From: Lycium barbarum
Lineage: Eukaryota; Streptophyta; Magnoliopsida; Solanales; Solanaceae
DNA length: 64,000 nucleotides
Direction of reading: 5' to 3'
Assembly: GCF_019175385.1 (NCBI RefSeq)
Contig: NC_083344.1
Span: forward strand, 56,916,782 to 56,980,781
Position numbers and translations under genes: made by a program. Each line of letters starts with the position of its first letter. Position 1 is the stretch's first letter. The notes below the pieces were generated by a model. That model had not been told where the DNA came from. It saw only the letters and a program-made list of their open reading frames with translations, and ran no database searches. Below, in pieces: positions 25,061 through 36,862 of this stretch.

Positions 25061-25155
25061 ATCCTTCCCAGGGGGTCACCCATCCCAGAATTGCTCTTGC
25101 CTTAGCACACTTAACCTCGAAACTTTCATGCGTTTGGACGCATTAGGGCCAGTAT
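25061..25155 (-). ncRNA. 5S rRNA-derived module inside the gag-only element
   Basis: In minus-strand sense the segment aligns without gaps to plant 5S rRNA from about nucleotide 11 onward (reference recalled from memory). By hand count roughly 67 of 92 positions agree. The best-kept parts are the internal RNA polymerase III promoter boxes: GGTTAAGTGTGCT (A box), an AAGAGCAA intermediate element, and GGATGGGTGACC with CTGGGAAG (C box). The first ten bases and the 3' end of a true 5S gene are not matched, and many stem positions differ. It is a derived sequence and not a working rRNA gene. It lies about 300 bp downstream of gag, on the same strand. Confidence 0.8.
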
Positions 25156-25451
25156 AATTTCGTCGACCGCCCCGCATGACCTTCGTCATGTAATTTAGGG
25201 CAGATCGGGATCTTAGTAAATTTTCGGAAAATTCTCATAGTGTGTCCCACCCCGGGCTAAACTATACAATTATCGTATCGCCCTTCCGAATTCTCAATGT
25301 CTATCAGGTTAACAGCTACCTTGCTCTTATTAATACCCAGAAGAAGAAAATCACATAATATGATAAAGTATAGACCCATTCATACACATATTCCTCAAGA
25401 AAAGATCATTAACATACCTGGGTGTGCGCTTGAAGACGCTCCTGGGTCTTG
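25156..25451 (-). other. Gag-only element: spacer with protease remnant
   Basis: Immediately after the gag stop, about 50 bp still resembles the Gag-protease junction (QDPGAS, then a segment like the LLVFS of full elements). Similarity then ends before the protease active site. The rest, to the 5S-like module, is unrecognised. Confidence 0.6.
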
Positions 25452-26855
25452 CTAGCCGGTCAATGCAAATACGCGGTTCGAAGGACCGCTGTAACCAAAG
25501 GCTGCACCACGACCTCTGCCACGACTCGCTGGCGCTGGTGCTGGTGCTGGTGCTGGTGCTCCTCGCCCCGTGGGGCGTATGGCTGCCGAAGGAGAAGATG
25601 AGCCAGCAACTGACCCATCAGGTTGGACTGAACCCGAACCACCCTTATGCGGGCACTCTCTGACACGATGATCTGGGCTGCCACAAAAATAACAAGCGCC
25701 TGTAGCGCGATAACACTCCCCTGGGTGGGGTCTCCCACTGTAAGAACAAGGGGGCATAGGTGGCCTCGATTGACCGGGACCTCTGCTCACCTGTGAGCCT
25801 GGAACTCTGGAGCTCTGTCCTGAGAACTGTGGGGGCGTACTGTGTGCTGGCTGGGATGAATACCTGTTACCCTGCCGCTGAGAAAACTCGCTCTGAAATC
25901 CCCCTGAATACCCGGCCGATCTGGCTCTCTTAGGCCGGCTCCTGTCGTGACCCCTATCAGGCCGACGTTCCCTACGTCGGTCCTCCACGCCCTGGGCGTG
26001 CGCCTGTACCCGGGCAATATGCATCCCTGGCTGAGAAGCCACCGCCAAACAACTATCAATCAAATAAGGGTCCAGCCCCATCACGTACCGGTGCACCCTG
26101 TCGGCCATCTCAGCTACTATAGCGGGTGCATACCTAGCCAGTGAGTCAAACTCTAGGCTATACTCTCGAACACTTCTACCGTTCTGTCTCAAGTTCAAGA
26201 ATCTATCAACCCTAGCTCTCCGCAGCTCTGGAGGTAGAAAATGATCAAGAAAGGCCTTAGTAAACTCGGCCCATACTGCTGGGGAAGCATCGTCACCCCT
26301 GGATAGCTGCCAGGACTCATACCAGTTCGCCGCTACCTCATATAACTGATACGAAGCCAACTCGACGGACTCAGTCGGCGAAGCCTTAATCAACCGTATC
26401 GTACTCTCCATCTTTCTAATGAACTCCTGGGGGTCCTCTTCGGGTTTTATCCTGGAGAATTCTGGAGGATTACATGTCAAAAACTCACGAGCCCTAGAGC
26501 TTTCATATCTGTCCGCACGACCACCCCCAAATCCATGCCTGCGATCCTGCTCTGTCATTAGTGTGGTCAATAACTGAACCGCATCTCGCATGGCCCTGTC
26601 CTCCGCCCCTGGCTGTAGAGCTGGAGGCTCGGGCACTGGAACCCCGGGAGCTCGCGGTGGAGCCGCCCTCTGATCAGCAGCTGCTGCTGCTCCAATCTCC
26701 TCTGATAAGGGCGGTGTAACAGAGCCGGCTGACAGGGGCTCATCCTCAAGCGCTAACCGCGCACTGGCCCTGGTAACTCTCTGGGCCCGACTGGTTTCTC
26801 CTACCTCCACCCCCGCTTTGCCTTTCTGGGCAGCTGTTGCCTTCTTCGGAGGCAT
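25452..26855 (-). CDS. gag: Intact Gag of the gag-only element
   Basis: An uninterrupted frame of about 467 codons from MPPKKATAAQ. The open frame extends four codons further, but this Met matches the body 2 start. In order (numbered from 26867): Ala/Pro-rich N-terminus, capsid core from FLTCNPPEF (129) through NWYESWQLSRGDD and LARYAPAIVAEM, and a basic KRARS stretch near 313. The CCHC knuckle is C392, C395, H400, C405. An (AlaPro)n run (438-447) comes from a GGTGCT repeat, and an Arg/Gly tail follows. An upstream knuckle-like motif has lost its second Cys (CSYSGRP). The stop falls where full elements continue into protease (ALTG, then TAG). With no pol, the element would depend on enzymes from a relative; this pattern is known as TR-GAG. 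Confidence 0.93.
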   Translation of the reverse strand: MPPKKATAAQKGKAGVEVGETSRAQRVTRASARLALEDEPLSAGSVTPPLSEEIGAAAAADQRAAPPRAPGVPVPEPPALQPGAEDRAMRDAVQLLTTLMTEQDRRHGFGGGRADRYESSRAREFLTCNPPEFSRIKPEEDPQEFIRKMESTIRLIKASPTESVELASYQLYEVAANWYESWQLSRGDDASPAVWAEFTKAFLDHFLPPELRRARVDRFLNLRQNGRSVREYSLEFDSLARYAPAIVAEMADRVHRYVMGLDPYLIDSCLAVASQPGMHIARVQAHAQGVEDRRRERRPDRGHDRSRPKRARSAGYSGGFQSEFSQRQGNRYSSQPAHSTPPQFSGQSSRVPGSQVSRGPGQSRPPMPPCSYSGRPHPGECYRATGACYFCGSPDHRVRECPHKGGSGSVQPDGSVAGSSSPSAAIRPTGRGAPAPAPAPAPASRGRGRGAAFGYSGPSNRVFALTG

Positions 26856-27042
26856 CGCTGAAAACATAACATATCGTCAGGAGGGGATCATCCTACTAAT
26901 ACAGTTCTATCGCACGATCTAAGATTCAAAGAAGGGTAACACCCTAGATGCCCTGTAGCCTCCTGTTTATAGATGTGGCGCACAACACACCGATAAACAA
27001 GACTCTACTAGACACGGCCTGTAGACATACCGAGGACTAACC

Positions 27043-27054
27043 GCTCTGATACCA
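27043..27054 (-). promoter_or_regulatory. Primer binding site, gag-only element
   Basis: TGGTATCAGAGC in minus sense, four bases from the LTR start at 27059. It is the same tRNA-Met primer as family A, which would allow mobilisation by the same machinery. Confidence 0.9.
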
Positions 27055-27058
27055 CTTC

Positions 27059-29196
27059 TGTCACGACCCAACCCCGTGGGCCGCGACTGGTATCCTAACT
27101 GGATACCCATACGTACCTACCTAACCGAATTGGCGTACCATACAGATTCTTTTTCCAAACAGGTGTCTACAGAATCAAGCTAATACATATACGGCGCGCG
27201 CGCAAACATACGCATACCTGAACATACATAAATTTACAGAATAGCCGATGAGGCTAACATACAGATGGAGTCACAAAATCGTTCGTACTTACCTAAACAG
27301 ATGAAACCCGTAACCCACATATCTATCAACAGGCCTCTACAGACATACAGAATCAGATGACGGGACAGGGCCCCGCCGTACCCCAAAATACCATACATAC
27401 AGAGTCTACAGATGACAGAAGATATATACCAAAAGTATTTGCTCCGGATCAAAGGAGCTCTTCCAAAACAGCAGAATCGAAGCCCTAAACTGGTGGCGTA
27501 TCTCCAGGTGCGTCTGTACCGGATCATATTCTGAACCGGAAGCATATATATATAGCGGACAGAACCATAAATCAAACGAACGGACGGAATCATAATCCCG
27601 ACAGACGGACAGAATCATGGTTCAGACAGACAGATAGAATCGTAAACCATATGGACATACAGACAAAATTGTAATCCAGACGGACGGACAGAATTATGCA
27701 TGCAGAATCATACAGAGTTATACAAAATCATATAGAGTCATACAGAATCATACAGAGGCATGTGCTTATATAAATGTTGATGGCACATGCATACATACAT
27801 ACAGATCCCGGCCCTGTCTGAGGGCATGGTAACAGAACCCGGCCCTTTTAGTACGGGACGCGGTGGACAGACAGAATCAGATCAGATCATATGCCATCCT
27901 GGCCGCCATCCCCATACACAGATCATAATATCATACAGATATAAACAGATCCCGGCCCGCACACCGAGGGACGCGGTGAACAATGCAGAGGAATATGCAC
28001 GATAACAGAACCTGGCCCAGGACGCAGTGAAGGAATGCATTGAGACAGCCACGAACGGATTAATGAGAAACCACATACATAAGGTATACGCTATATACAA
28101 GCTTACTACCAAAGTCATATTTCACCCACAACTTTTAATCTTTAGCATATATGTTCATGACATATTTATATCTTCCAACATCATCAATGACAATCATAAT
28201 TTGCATCTTACTACTTTCATTTCCACACTTACATAAACTATAATAAGGTTGCATAGTTTCTTACAACAACTTAACAACAAGTTTTCCATGACAACAAAAA
28301 CCATTATTCTTTCATTCACTTCACAATAACACAATTAGCATACTAAAGAAATTTAATTCACTTCCATTTCAATCCCTACAACACACGGCCACATTCCTAC
28401 ATTTTACAACTTCCACTAATTCATTCAACTTTCATTTCTAATACAAATTCCAGCATCACCACAACTAGATTATAACATAAATTCAAGTCATCATAACATA
28501 CAATAAATACACACACACGGCCTCCATCATATAAACACACCCACTTTGCAAACTTCCATATTTTCATAATTTCTACTTACTTCTACATATTACAACATAA
28601 ACCAAACTTCATAACATAAGAAAATGAATTGATTCTCACCTTTTCTTCAAGTTCTTCACTTGCCACCAACACTACTTTCTTGCCAAGATACTTATATCAC
28701 TTTGTAGAGAAAATCGCACTTAGTAATAATCCCACAAGAAATGGATTTTTGAACCAAGGATTTAGCTCCAAGAATTTTTTTCTTTTTTCCTTTCTTTCTC
28801 TCTATCTTGGCCGTGACCCTCTTCTATTCTTGCTCTTGATTTTTCTTGAATGTTCTAAGGATGAACATTGATATAAATATACATACTTATCCTCTTAATT
28901 AATTGGTCACATGGAATAAATTGCATGGACTTGGGCTTGGGGTTGGCCGGCCACTTCATCACTTTGGGCCTTAGTTTTCTTATTTTTTTTTGGCCCAATT
29001 GGCTATGGATCATAATTTGTAATTTCCGAAACCAATTCCCAAAATTCCTATTTTGCCCTTGGCCTCCTCTCGTATTTCCACACAAATGTTGTCATAGCCA
29101 ACACATTCATAGTAAGTAAAATCCAAATATAGCCTCGTTCATTATAAGTCCAGTTATCTCGAATTTTTTGAATATGCAAAAATGCCGGATGTAACA
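27059..29196 (-). repeat. Right (5') LTR of the gag-only element, with deletions
   Basis: It matches 20537-23716 but lacks about 115 bp near 27520 (which removes SL1 and SL2) and about 950 bp near 28080. It ends GGATGTAACA, followed by TCAAA (29197-29201), which completes the target duplication. Outside these gaps the two LTRs are very similar. SL3 remains at 27359-27377. Confidence 0.92.
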
Positions 29197-30248
29197 TCAA
29201 ATCTGCGACCTGTAGGCTGTGGAGGTACGCTCTGTGCCGGCTGGGATAGATGTCTGCTAGGCTGCTGCGGCTGCTGAGGCTGTCTACCCCGAAAATCTCC
29301 AGAATACCCAGATGATCTGGCCCTCTTGGGCTGTCTCTGATCCTGACTCCTATCATGCTGACGCTCCCTATGCCGGTCCTCCATGCCCTGGGCGTGCGCC
29401 TGAATCCGGGGAATATCCATGCCGGGCTGAGCAGCCAATACCAAACAACTGTCGACAAAATACCGGTCCAACCCCATAATATACCTGTGCATCCTGTCAG
29501 CCATAGTAGCTACCACAGCAGGTGCATATCGGGCCAATGAGTCGAACTCCATACTGTACTCTCGAACACTGCGGCCCCTCTGTCTCAGCAATAAGAATCT
29601 GTCAGCCTTGGACCGCCGTAACTCCGGAGGCAGAAAATGGCTAAGAAAAGCCTGAGAAAAATCATCCCAAACTGCTGGGGGAGCGCCGTCGCCTCTGGAT
29701 AACTACCATGACTCGTACCAATTTGCCGCTACATCATACAACCGGTACGAAGCCAATGTGACTGACTCTGTCGCGGAAGCATTAATCAAATGTAAGGTGC
29801 GCCGCATCTTCCTGATAAACGCCTCAGGATCCTCCTCGGGCTTTGTCCCGAAGAACTCTGGAGGGCCACAAGTCAAGAATTCACGAGCTCTCGAACTGTC
29901 ACGCCTATATGCTCGGTCACCTCCCAATCCGTGCCCCTGAACCTGTCCCGCCACAAGTCTGGTCAATAGCTGGACTTCCTCTCTCATAGTATGATCCTCA
30001 GTCCCTGGCCGTGAAGCTGGAGGCTCAGGTACTGGAATCTCGGGAGCTGGCGGTGGAGCCGCCCCTCGACCTGCAGCCGCTGCTGCTCCAATCTCCTCTA
30101 CGTGTGGCGGTGTGGAAGAGCCCTCTGCCGGGGGCAAAATATCAGGAGCAATATGGGCATGGGCCCTGGTAACCCTCTAGGCCCGACTAGTCTCTCCCAC
30201 AGCTGCTGCCTTGGCCTTTTGGGTCGCTGTCGCCTTTTTTGGAGGCAT
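29197..30248 (-). pseudogene. gag: Body 2 gag, N-terminal two-thirds
   Basis: Capsid region of body 2, resuming after the gag-only element. The ATG at 30246-30248 gives MPPKK, as in the intact Gag. Same landmarks as body 1: FFGTKPEEDPE, AANWYESW, LARYAPAVVATM, KRARS. Two stops break it: one in the N-terminal ETSRA...RVTRA stretch (near 30178) and one after YESW (near 29702). The frame is otherwise kept. Body 1 has sense codons at both places. Confidence 0.9.
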
Positions 30249-30435
30249 AACTGCAAATGTAACAATTCGTTAGGGAGGAGTCATCCTGATAACACAGCTC
30301 TATCGCACGATCTAAGACAGAAAGAAGGGTAGTATCCTAAATGCCCTGTAGCCTCCTGTTTATAGGTGTGGTGCACAACACACCGATAAACAAGACTCTA
30401 CTAGACACAGTCTGTAGACATTCCGAGGACGAACC

Positions 30436-30447
30436 GCTCTGATACCA
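30436..30447 (-). promoter_or_regulatory. Primer binding site, body 2
   Basis: TGGTATCAGAGC in minus sense, next to LTR3 (30452). It makes LTR3 the 5' LTR of body 2. Confidence 0.9.
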
Positions 30448-30451
30448 CTTT

Positions 30452-31024
30452 TGTCACGACCCAACCCCGTAGGCCGTGACTAGTGCCCGATCTGGGCACT
30501 CAAACGCATTCTAGTATATGGCAGAAGCCGACAAGTCTTTATTTCCAATTTAGATAATTGGAAGAAAAATTCCGGTAGAGTTTCCTTTGTTTTACGGACT
30601 ATCCCATATACCCTGCACGCAGAAAATACCAACAAAGGACACACAGGGCCAACAAAGCAACATTTAAATATATGCGGACCGGCCGCGGCGGCGAATGGGA
30701 TCGCCCAAACACAACATAAGCACACATCTGTACAGAAAGACCCCAACCCCCCACCATGTCCACAGACCTCTAAACAGACCGACAGAATCATATGACGGGA
30801 CAGGGCCCCGCCGTACCCATGAACGAGAATATACATATACAGTGATGACAGACTGTACCAAAAGATGGGCTCTGAAGAAAAGAGCGCTCCAAAATAGCAG
30901 AATAAGATCCTAAGCGGGCGGATCTGCAAACCTGTCGTCGGTACCTGCGCGGGATGAAAACGCGGCCCGCGAAGAAAGGGGGTCAGTACGAAATATGTAC
31001 TGAATATGTAAAGCCTGAATTACA
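30452..31024 (-). repeat. LTR3 of the array, outer segment
   Basis: Family-A LTR, nearly identical to 10657-11229, up to the TTACA site at 31020-31024. Confidence 0.92.
30794..31002 (-). promoter_or_regulatory. LTR stem-loop block, LTR3 copy
   Basis: SL3 at 30794-30812. SL2 and SL1 at 30966-31002; the SL2 C-run is interrupted (CCCGC). Confidence 0.55.
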
Positions 31025-33823
31025 TGTCACGACCCATCCCCGTGGGCCGCGACTGGCGCCCTACTTGGGCACCCCAAACGGACATACGAGCCAAATTGTC
31101 AAATCAAAGCTTAACTCAGATTTCATAATAGTTATTTTAAACATAATTTAAAACAAAACTTGTCTTAAGCGGTCGCATACCAAAATATCATACCGGAACA
31201 AATAGAAGCGGCGGAATGCACATCGCCGATCATATGTATAAATATAAACATAAGAGTCATTCTGGCCACCTTAACAGACGAACCGCATTAAGACACAGAT
31301 CTTAATCCAACAGACACATATAGGACCCTCGACCCACAAACATGACTACAGGCCTCTACAAATACAAAACGAAAACATATGACGGGACAGGGCCCCGCCG
31401 TACCCCAAATAGTCAAATATACAGATACATATACCTCACAAAATATTTATACCGACATATGGGCTCCGAATCAAAAGGAGCACTCTGTAATAGCAGGATG
31501 TGTGGCCTATGCTGGCATATCACGGATCTCTGTACCTGCGGGCATGAAACGCAGCCCCCAAAGAAAGTGGGTCAGTACGAAAGATGTACTGAGTCTGTAA
31601 AGCATAGAGTGCAGAAGTGTAAACCATAACTGAAACCAAACAGGATACAAAAAAAAGAATACTGACCAGTATATCAAAATCTGTACCAAAACGTATGTAC
31701 ATAATGCAGTTAAAAATCATGCAAAGCTCAGGAACGTGGTCACCCCTCCGACGCAGGTGCCACACTCAGCATAACACCAGAAGGTTCAAATCTCCGTACA
31801 TCCCCGAACACACATATCATCATAACATATCACCAGCCATATCACAGCATAACTCCAAACGGAACCCGACCCTATGGCGAGGTCTCGGGAATCGTAACAC
31901 AGCATATGATCGAATTAATCATAGGGCGCACAAATCATAACCGGCCCGGGAACCGGTGAACGAAGTCATAATAAGGCACGAGCGGAGTCGTGAGAAAACA
32001 ATGCAATTTGTATATCAAAATAGCCTTTCAAAACTTGAGTACTTCATAAGTCATTTCATTAACCAAAGTAGTCGGATAATTAGTTAGTACGAAAGTTTAT
32101 TTCACAAAAATGTTTCCAAAGCGGTACGTATGGCTCACAACATAGCTTAGTATATCATAGTAATCAAAACATTATTTCATAGAGGAAAATTTCAAAATCG
32201 AAGATTCTTTATCGAAACTTATCCAAAAAGAGAGCCTAATAGAACGAATAAGGCATCTCGGGGTTAGCGGGCCCACCTCGGGTCAAGTCGAGGTGGCGAA
32301 CATAAATTACGAACATTTAGTGTCTATGGGATCATACATAAAGATTTCGAAGTAATCCGATTGCATTTGCATAAGTTTCGGATGCTTACTTGCTTTCTAG
32401 CCAAAATAGGGTCATTAGGCTTCCGTTTAATTGAATGAACAGTAGCCATTTTATAGATCGGATTTCGAGGAGCAGAATTGCTCCCGGGGTTCCGATATCA
32501 ACCTAACATACTAAGACATGCCAAAAGAAGAAGTGGGGAGCTTTACATACCTTATATACGACTTACGCTCGCCCAAAACTTAAGTCCCGTTTCGTCCGGA
32601 ATCTGCAAATGGTCAAAGTTACCAATTAGAGATTTCAAGGCTTAAGAATTCCTTAACTTAATTTTTGTCTACCGAAATTTCGGTAGCGCTTCCCCTATAT
32701 ATGTAACACCCCCGAGACTTAGCTCGGCTCAATAAACATCAACACAGCAACCCAAACATCAACAATGTCAACAATCATCGCAATATGAGGCAACTAGTTC
32801 TACTTTCCAACATAATGCAATAACGTTCATTCCGACTTCACACTTCCAAACTAAGCTCAATATTTTCATATTCATCACTACTCAAGATCATTAAAATACA
32901 ATTTAGAAGCATTTCATATCATTTCTACAAAATATTCACAAGATATACATAATATACAAACTTTCTGCCCGAGTCATAATTCATTCAAAACTTCTAATCT
33001 TTAACATACTTATTCATAATAATCCGCAACCATTTCCAATACCAATTCAATTTCGTTAAACATTCATTTACGTCCTAAATGTCGCAACGACGCAACTAAC
33101 AAACTAAACAAAATCAAACTCATCTTGCCTTCCACAATACATGGCTCACGGCCAAACACACCCTCTACACACACACACGCCACTCACAAACACCACAAAG
33201 TTCCATAATCTTCATGCCACTTTAATCACTATTCCATAACATAAAAACATAGAAATCTTACCTTTTTCTTAAAAATACGACTTGTCGCAAACGTGATCCT
33301 TTCGCCAAATAAATTGTATCACGTCGGAGAGCGTCTTGAATATACTACGAATATGAGAAGAACAAGATTTTTGGATTAGAATCAAAGCTTGGAAAAAAAA
33401 ATTCTTTCTTTCCTAAGTTGGCCGAAACCCTCCTTGGGTGTTCAATTTTGTTTTGCTTGCCTTTTCTTGAATGTTCTATAGATAAGTATGCATATATACA
33501 TGATTCATTAAGTGGTCACATGTATTTCACATGACCACTCAAATGGGGCTTGGGCCTTGGCCTTTGGCCGGCCACCCCTAACACTTGGGCCTCAATTTTT
33601 TTGTTCCAATTTTTCTTGGCCCAATTCGCTAAAATCGCGTTTTGTAATTCCCGAAACTAATTTCCGAAATCCCAATTTTTGCCGTCGGCCTTCCCCGAGG
33701 TCTTTGCACCAATACTTCCATAAACAACATAACATATTAACTAAAATCAAATTATTTCCTTGTAACATACAAGTCTTAATTATTTTCAAGAATTCCAATT
33801 ATACGAAAACACGGGATATAACA
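31025..33823 (-). repeat. Solo LTR, family C, inside LTR3
   Basis: Same termini, same insertion site and same TTACA duplication (31020-31024, 33824-33828) as the copy in LTR2. The two differ by scattered substitutions and small gaps, for example about 15 bp near 33229. They are duplicates of one insertion. Its stem-loop block is at 31381-31591. No gene is seen. Confidence 0.92.
31381..31591 (-). promoter_or_regulatory. LTR stem-loop block, solo C copy in LTR3
   Basis: SL3 at 31381-31399. SL2 and SL1 at 31555-31591. Confidence 0.55.
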
Positions 33824-35387
33824 TTACAGAAACAAACTCATAACTGGTACAGAACGTGCAGAAAGTAAACAGAAAATCCAAAGTATCGGATATATATTTT
33901 CAAACATGCAGAGTGCGTATAGAAACATATGTCATATCAAATCCGGCCCCTGCCAAGGGACTCGGCAGACAGAACGTGGCCACCCTCCCGACGCTGGTGC
34001 CACAACACAGAAGAATCAGAAAAGGGGCATAACCCCGTATCATAATATGTCGTATCAAATGTCCATAGCAAATCATATCAGAACAAGCGGACATGGCACA
34101 TCATACTCCACAAACCCATGTACGCGAATACCTGCCCCCTCACATCGAGGCACGGTGAACAATTCAGAGGATCACGCTTGACAACATATCCTGGCTCGGG
34201 CTCAGTGTGGGAAACATTGGGGCGTCCACGAATGGAGTAGTGAGAGTCTAATGCAATTAAAATATCATAAATGTTTTAATAGACTCGATGAGGCATATCA
34301 AAGACAAACTGATCCAATGAAGTCGGACGGGAACATAGTAAACGAGTTTCGGATATCATAATGAATTACAGAAGTATAATCTTTCTAAAATCGTTCCGAG
34401 TGTCAAAACAATTTATCGGACTCAGTGGAATATTTAAACCAATGTTCGTTAGGTAATTAGAATAGTAATCAAAACGTTTCTTTTAAAAACTGCTCGAAAA
34501 GAAGACTTAAGTACATTAAGGGCAAAACCGGGGATAGCGGGCCCACCTCGGAACAAGCAAGGCGGTGGGCTCAAATTACGCCCTTTAAGCTTATGGGGTC
34601 ACCTATAAAGGTTCTACGGACATTCTATAGCTTCTCAAGGAGTTTAGAGAAAGTTTGCATAATTTCCAGGAAAGCATACCAAAAGAGTTCAATCTTACTG
34701 AAAGAAAAAGTGATATTTTCACTTGCGGATTCCGAGGGGCAGAAAGTCCTCCGAGGCCCGAATCCGATTCTACTACACTTAGGCATGCCAAAAGAAGGAT
34801 CGGGGTATCTTTACATACCTTTTGAGCTTTTTAAGCCTATCCAAGCTCACTTCCCATTTCGTCAAAAATCTGCAAATGGTCAAGTTTACCAATTGTGAGT
34901 TATAGATTCTACGAATTCAACTTAACTCATATATGTCTACCGAAATTTCGGCAGCACTTCCCCTATACATATAGCACCCCCGAGGATTCAACTCGGCTCA
35001 AAATCATCAACAACAGCCCAAACAACAACATCAACATCAACAACAAACATTAGAAACACAATAGGACACAACTAGTTCTACTTGCCGACATAATGCCATA
35101 ACCTTCATTTCAACTTCGATTTCCAAACCAATCTCAATGGTTTCACATTCATTATCAACCTAGATCATCATAACATACTTTAGAAGCATTTCATATCGTT
35201 TCCTCTAGTTATACACACGATATACATAATATACAAACCTTCCGCTAAAGTCATAATTCATCCAAGGCTTCTAATCTTTAGCATACATATTCATCACATG
35301 TTTCCATCTTCCAAATCTATCAATGATCATCATAATTTACGACCTAACAACTTCATTTTCACAATGTCGTAAAATCGTATTAAAACG
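33824..35387 (-). repeat. LTR3 of the array, inner segment, truncated
   Basis: It matches 14049 to about 15612 and then stops at TTAAAACG (35387), where an inverted family-D LTR begins. The last 960 bp or so of LTR3 is missing, so the right target duplication of the array is lost. Confidence 0.9.
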
Positions 35388-36862
35388 GCATTATAAGCTC
35401 GGGGTGTCATTATAGCCCTTCATAGGCACATGTGAATATAATAGCCCGTAGGCACCTTTAGCATCATTATTATTATCATCGTCATCACTATCATCGTCAT
35501 TATTGCTATATCCATATCTTAGGCTTACTCGTCATATGAGGGGCGTAGTACAATCGTAGTACATGTTAAGGATCGTGAGCTTATGAGCTCGGAGTGTCAA
35601 TCACTTGAATACAACATACTCATATAGAGGAATTAGAAATTTGGCCAAGAACCATGCCTTATGAAAGAAGGGTTAGCCTTACATACCTTTTCGTCGGACT
35701 ATTCTACACTTGCACGTTCCCTTCCAATGCTAGCGTCTATACCTTCATTAATATCATAACAATGGCCATTAGTCATTCACATCATCCACATTATCTAGAT
35801 TTCTCAATTTTCTTCTAATTCTCCCATATTTATGGTCATGACCTCCAACTTCGTCCATTCGTCTAAAGTGTCGAGTTCATGATCTTAGTACCATTTATAA
35901 TACATTCATATCGTAACACAACAACATTCATAATTCAATTCAAACTATTCCTCAAAATGTCACTATTCACCATTCATGACCTAGTTGACCACATTTTCTA
36001 CAATCCATGTATTTTAATTCTCCAATACCTTAAACATCATGTAAAAATCATGAATCTTACCTTAGAAGTTGTAGGAACAAGCTTTGGTTGATAATACCCC
36101 ACTTTGAGCCTAACCTTAGTTTTTCTCCATTTGCATTTCTTGACTTGAATGGTATTTAATGGCTTGCTTACACTTGATTCACTTGTCTTAATGTTATTGA
36201 TGGCTTATAATCCTTGAAAACTCATATAATAAATGTAGAGAGAAGTTTTAGAGAGAAGTGGTGTAATGTTGTAATGAAATGAAACAAGTGTTGGTCCCTT
36301 TATTTAATGACTTGTGAAATCTGTGCTGAGATGAACAGTGGTCGTCCATGGAGGTTTACGGCCCGTATTCCACTATACGGCTTGTCCTCCATGGGCGTAT
36401 TTAACCATTTCCAGAACCAGAAGCTGGGCTGCCTTCATGGTGGTTTACGACCATGGTTTACGGGCCGTAAATCACTTTACGGTCCGTCCACCTGGTCGTA
36501 TTTTACCATTCCTTGACTGGGCAGAAAGTTGAAACCTTGCATGGCAGTTTACGACTGCCAGTTTACGGACTGTATTGCAATTTACGGTCTGTATTTTGCG
36601 ATTTACGACCACTGGGCAGTTGCAATTCTGCAACTTCCCATATTTCTTAGACTTCTCATTTTAATCACCCCCGTCCATGCACATGCATTGCTCACCTTGT
36701 ATCTTATCTTAACTTAGCCAACTTCCTCGTCTCACATCGGATACTTTCGAAATCTCGCCTAAGGTCATCAAACGTCGTTTCTTGCTCATAGACATCATGC
36801 ACTCATATTCATCACTAGTTCATCCACTTGCGTACCAACGGAAAATTTTTCGAGGTGTAACA
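35388..36862 (-). repeat. Family-D LTR fragment, minus strand
   Basis: It corresponds to the reverse complement of the first 1.5 kb of the LTR at 39995-42407. It ends CGAGGTGTAACA and is joined directly to plus-strand pol at 36863. Its outer 0.9 kb is missing at 35387. It contains a palindrome cluster (36335-36620) and a splice-donor-like complement near 36052. No gene is seen. Confidence 0.85.
36335..36620. repeat. ACGGNCCGT palindrome cluster
   Basis: Several near-palindromes of the form TTTACGGNCCGTAAA and halves of it. It is the same cluster type as at 40195-40395, 50125-50275, 51965-52235, 59465-59720 and 61855-61985. Confidence 0.75.

Noticed and set aside
25061..25155. A functional 5S rRNA gene
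   Set aside because: The 5' first bases and the 3' end do not match, and about a quarter of the aligned positions differ. It is a derived module and no tandem 5S unit surrounds it.
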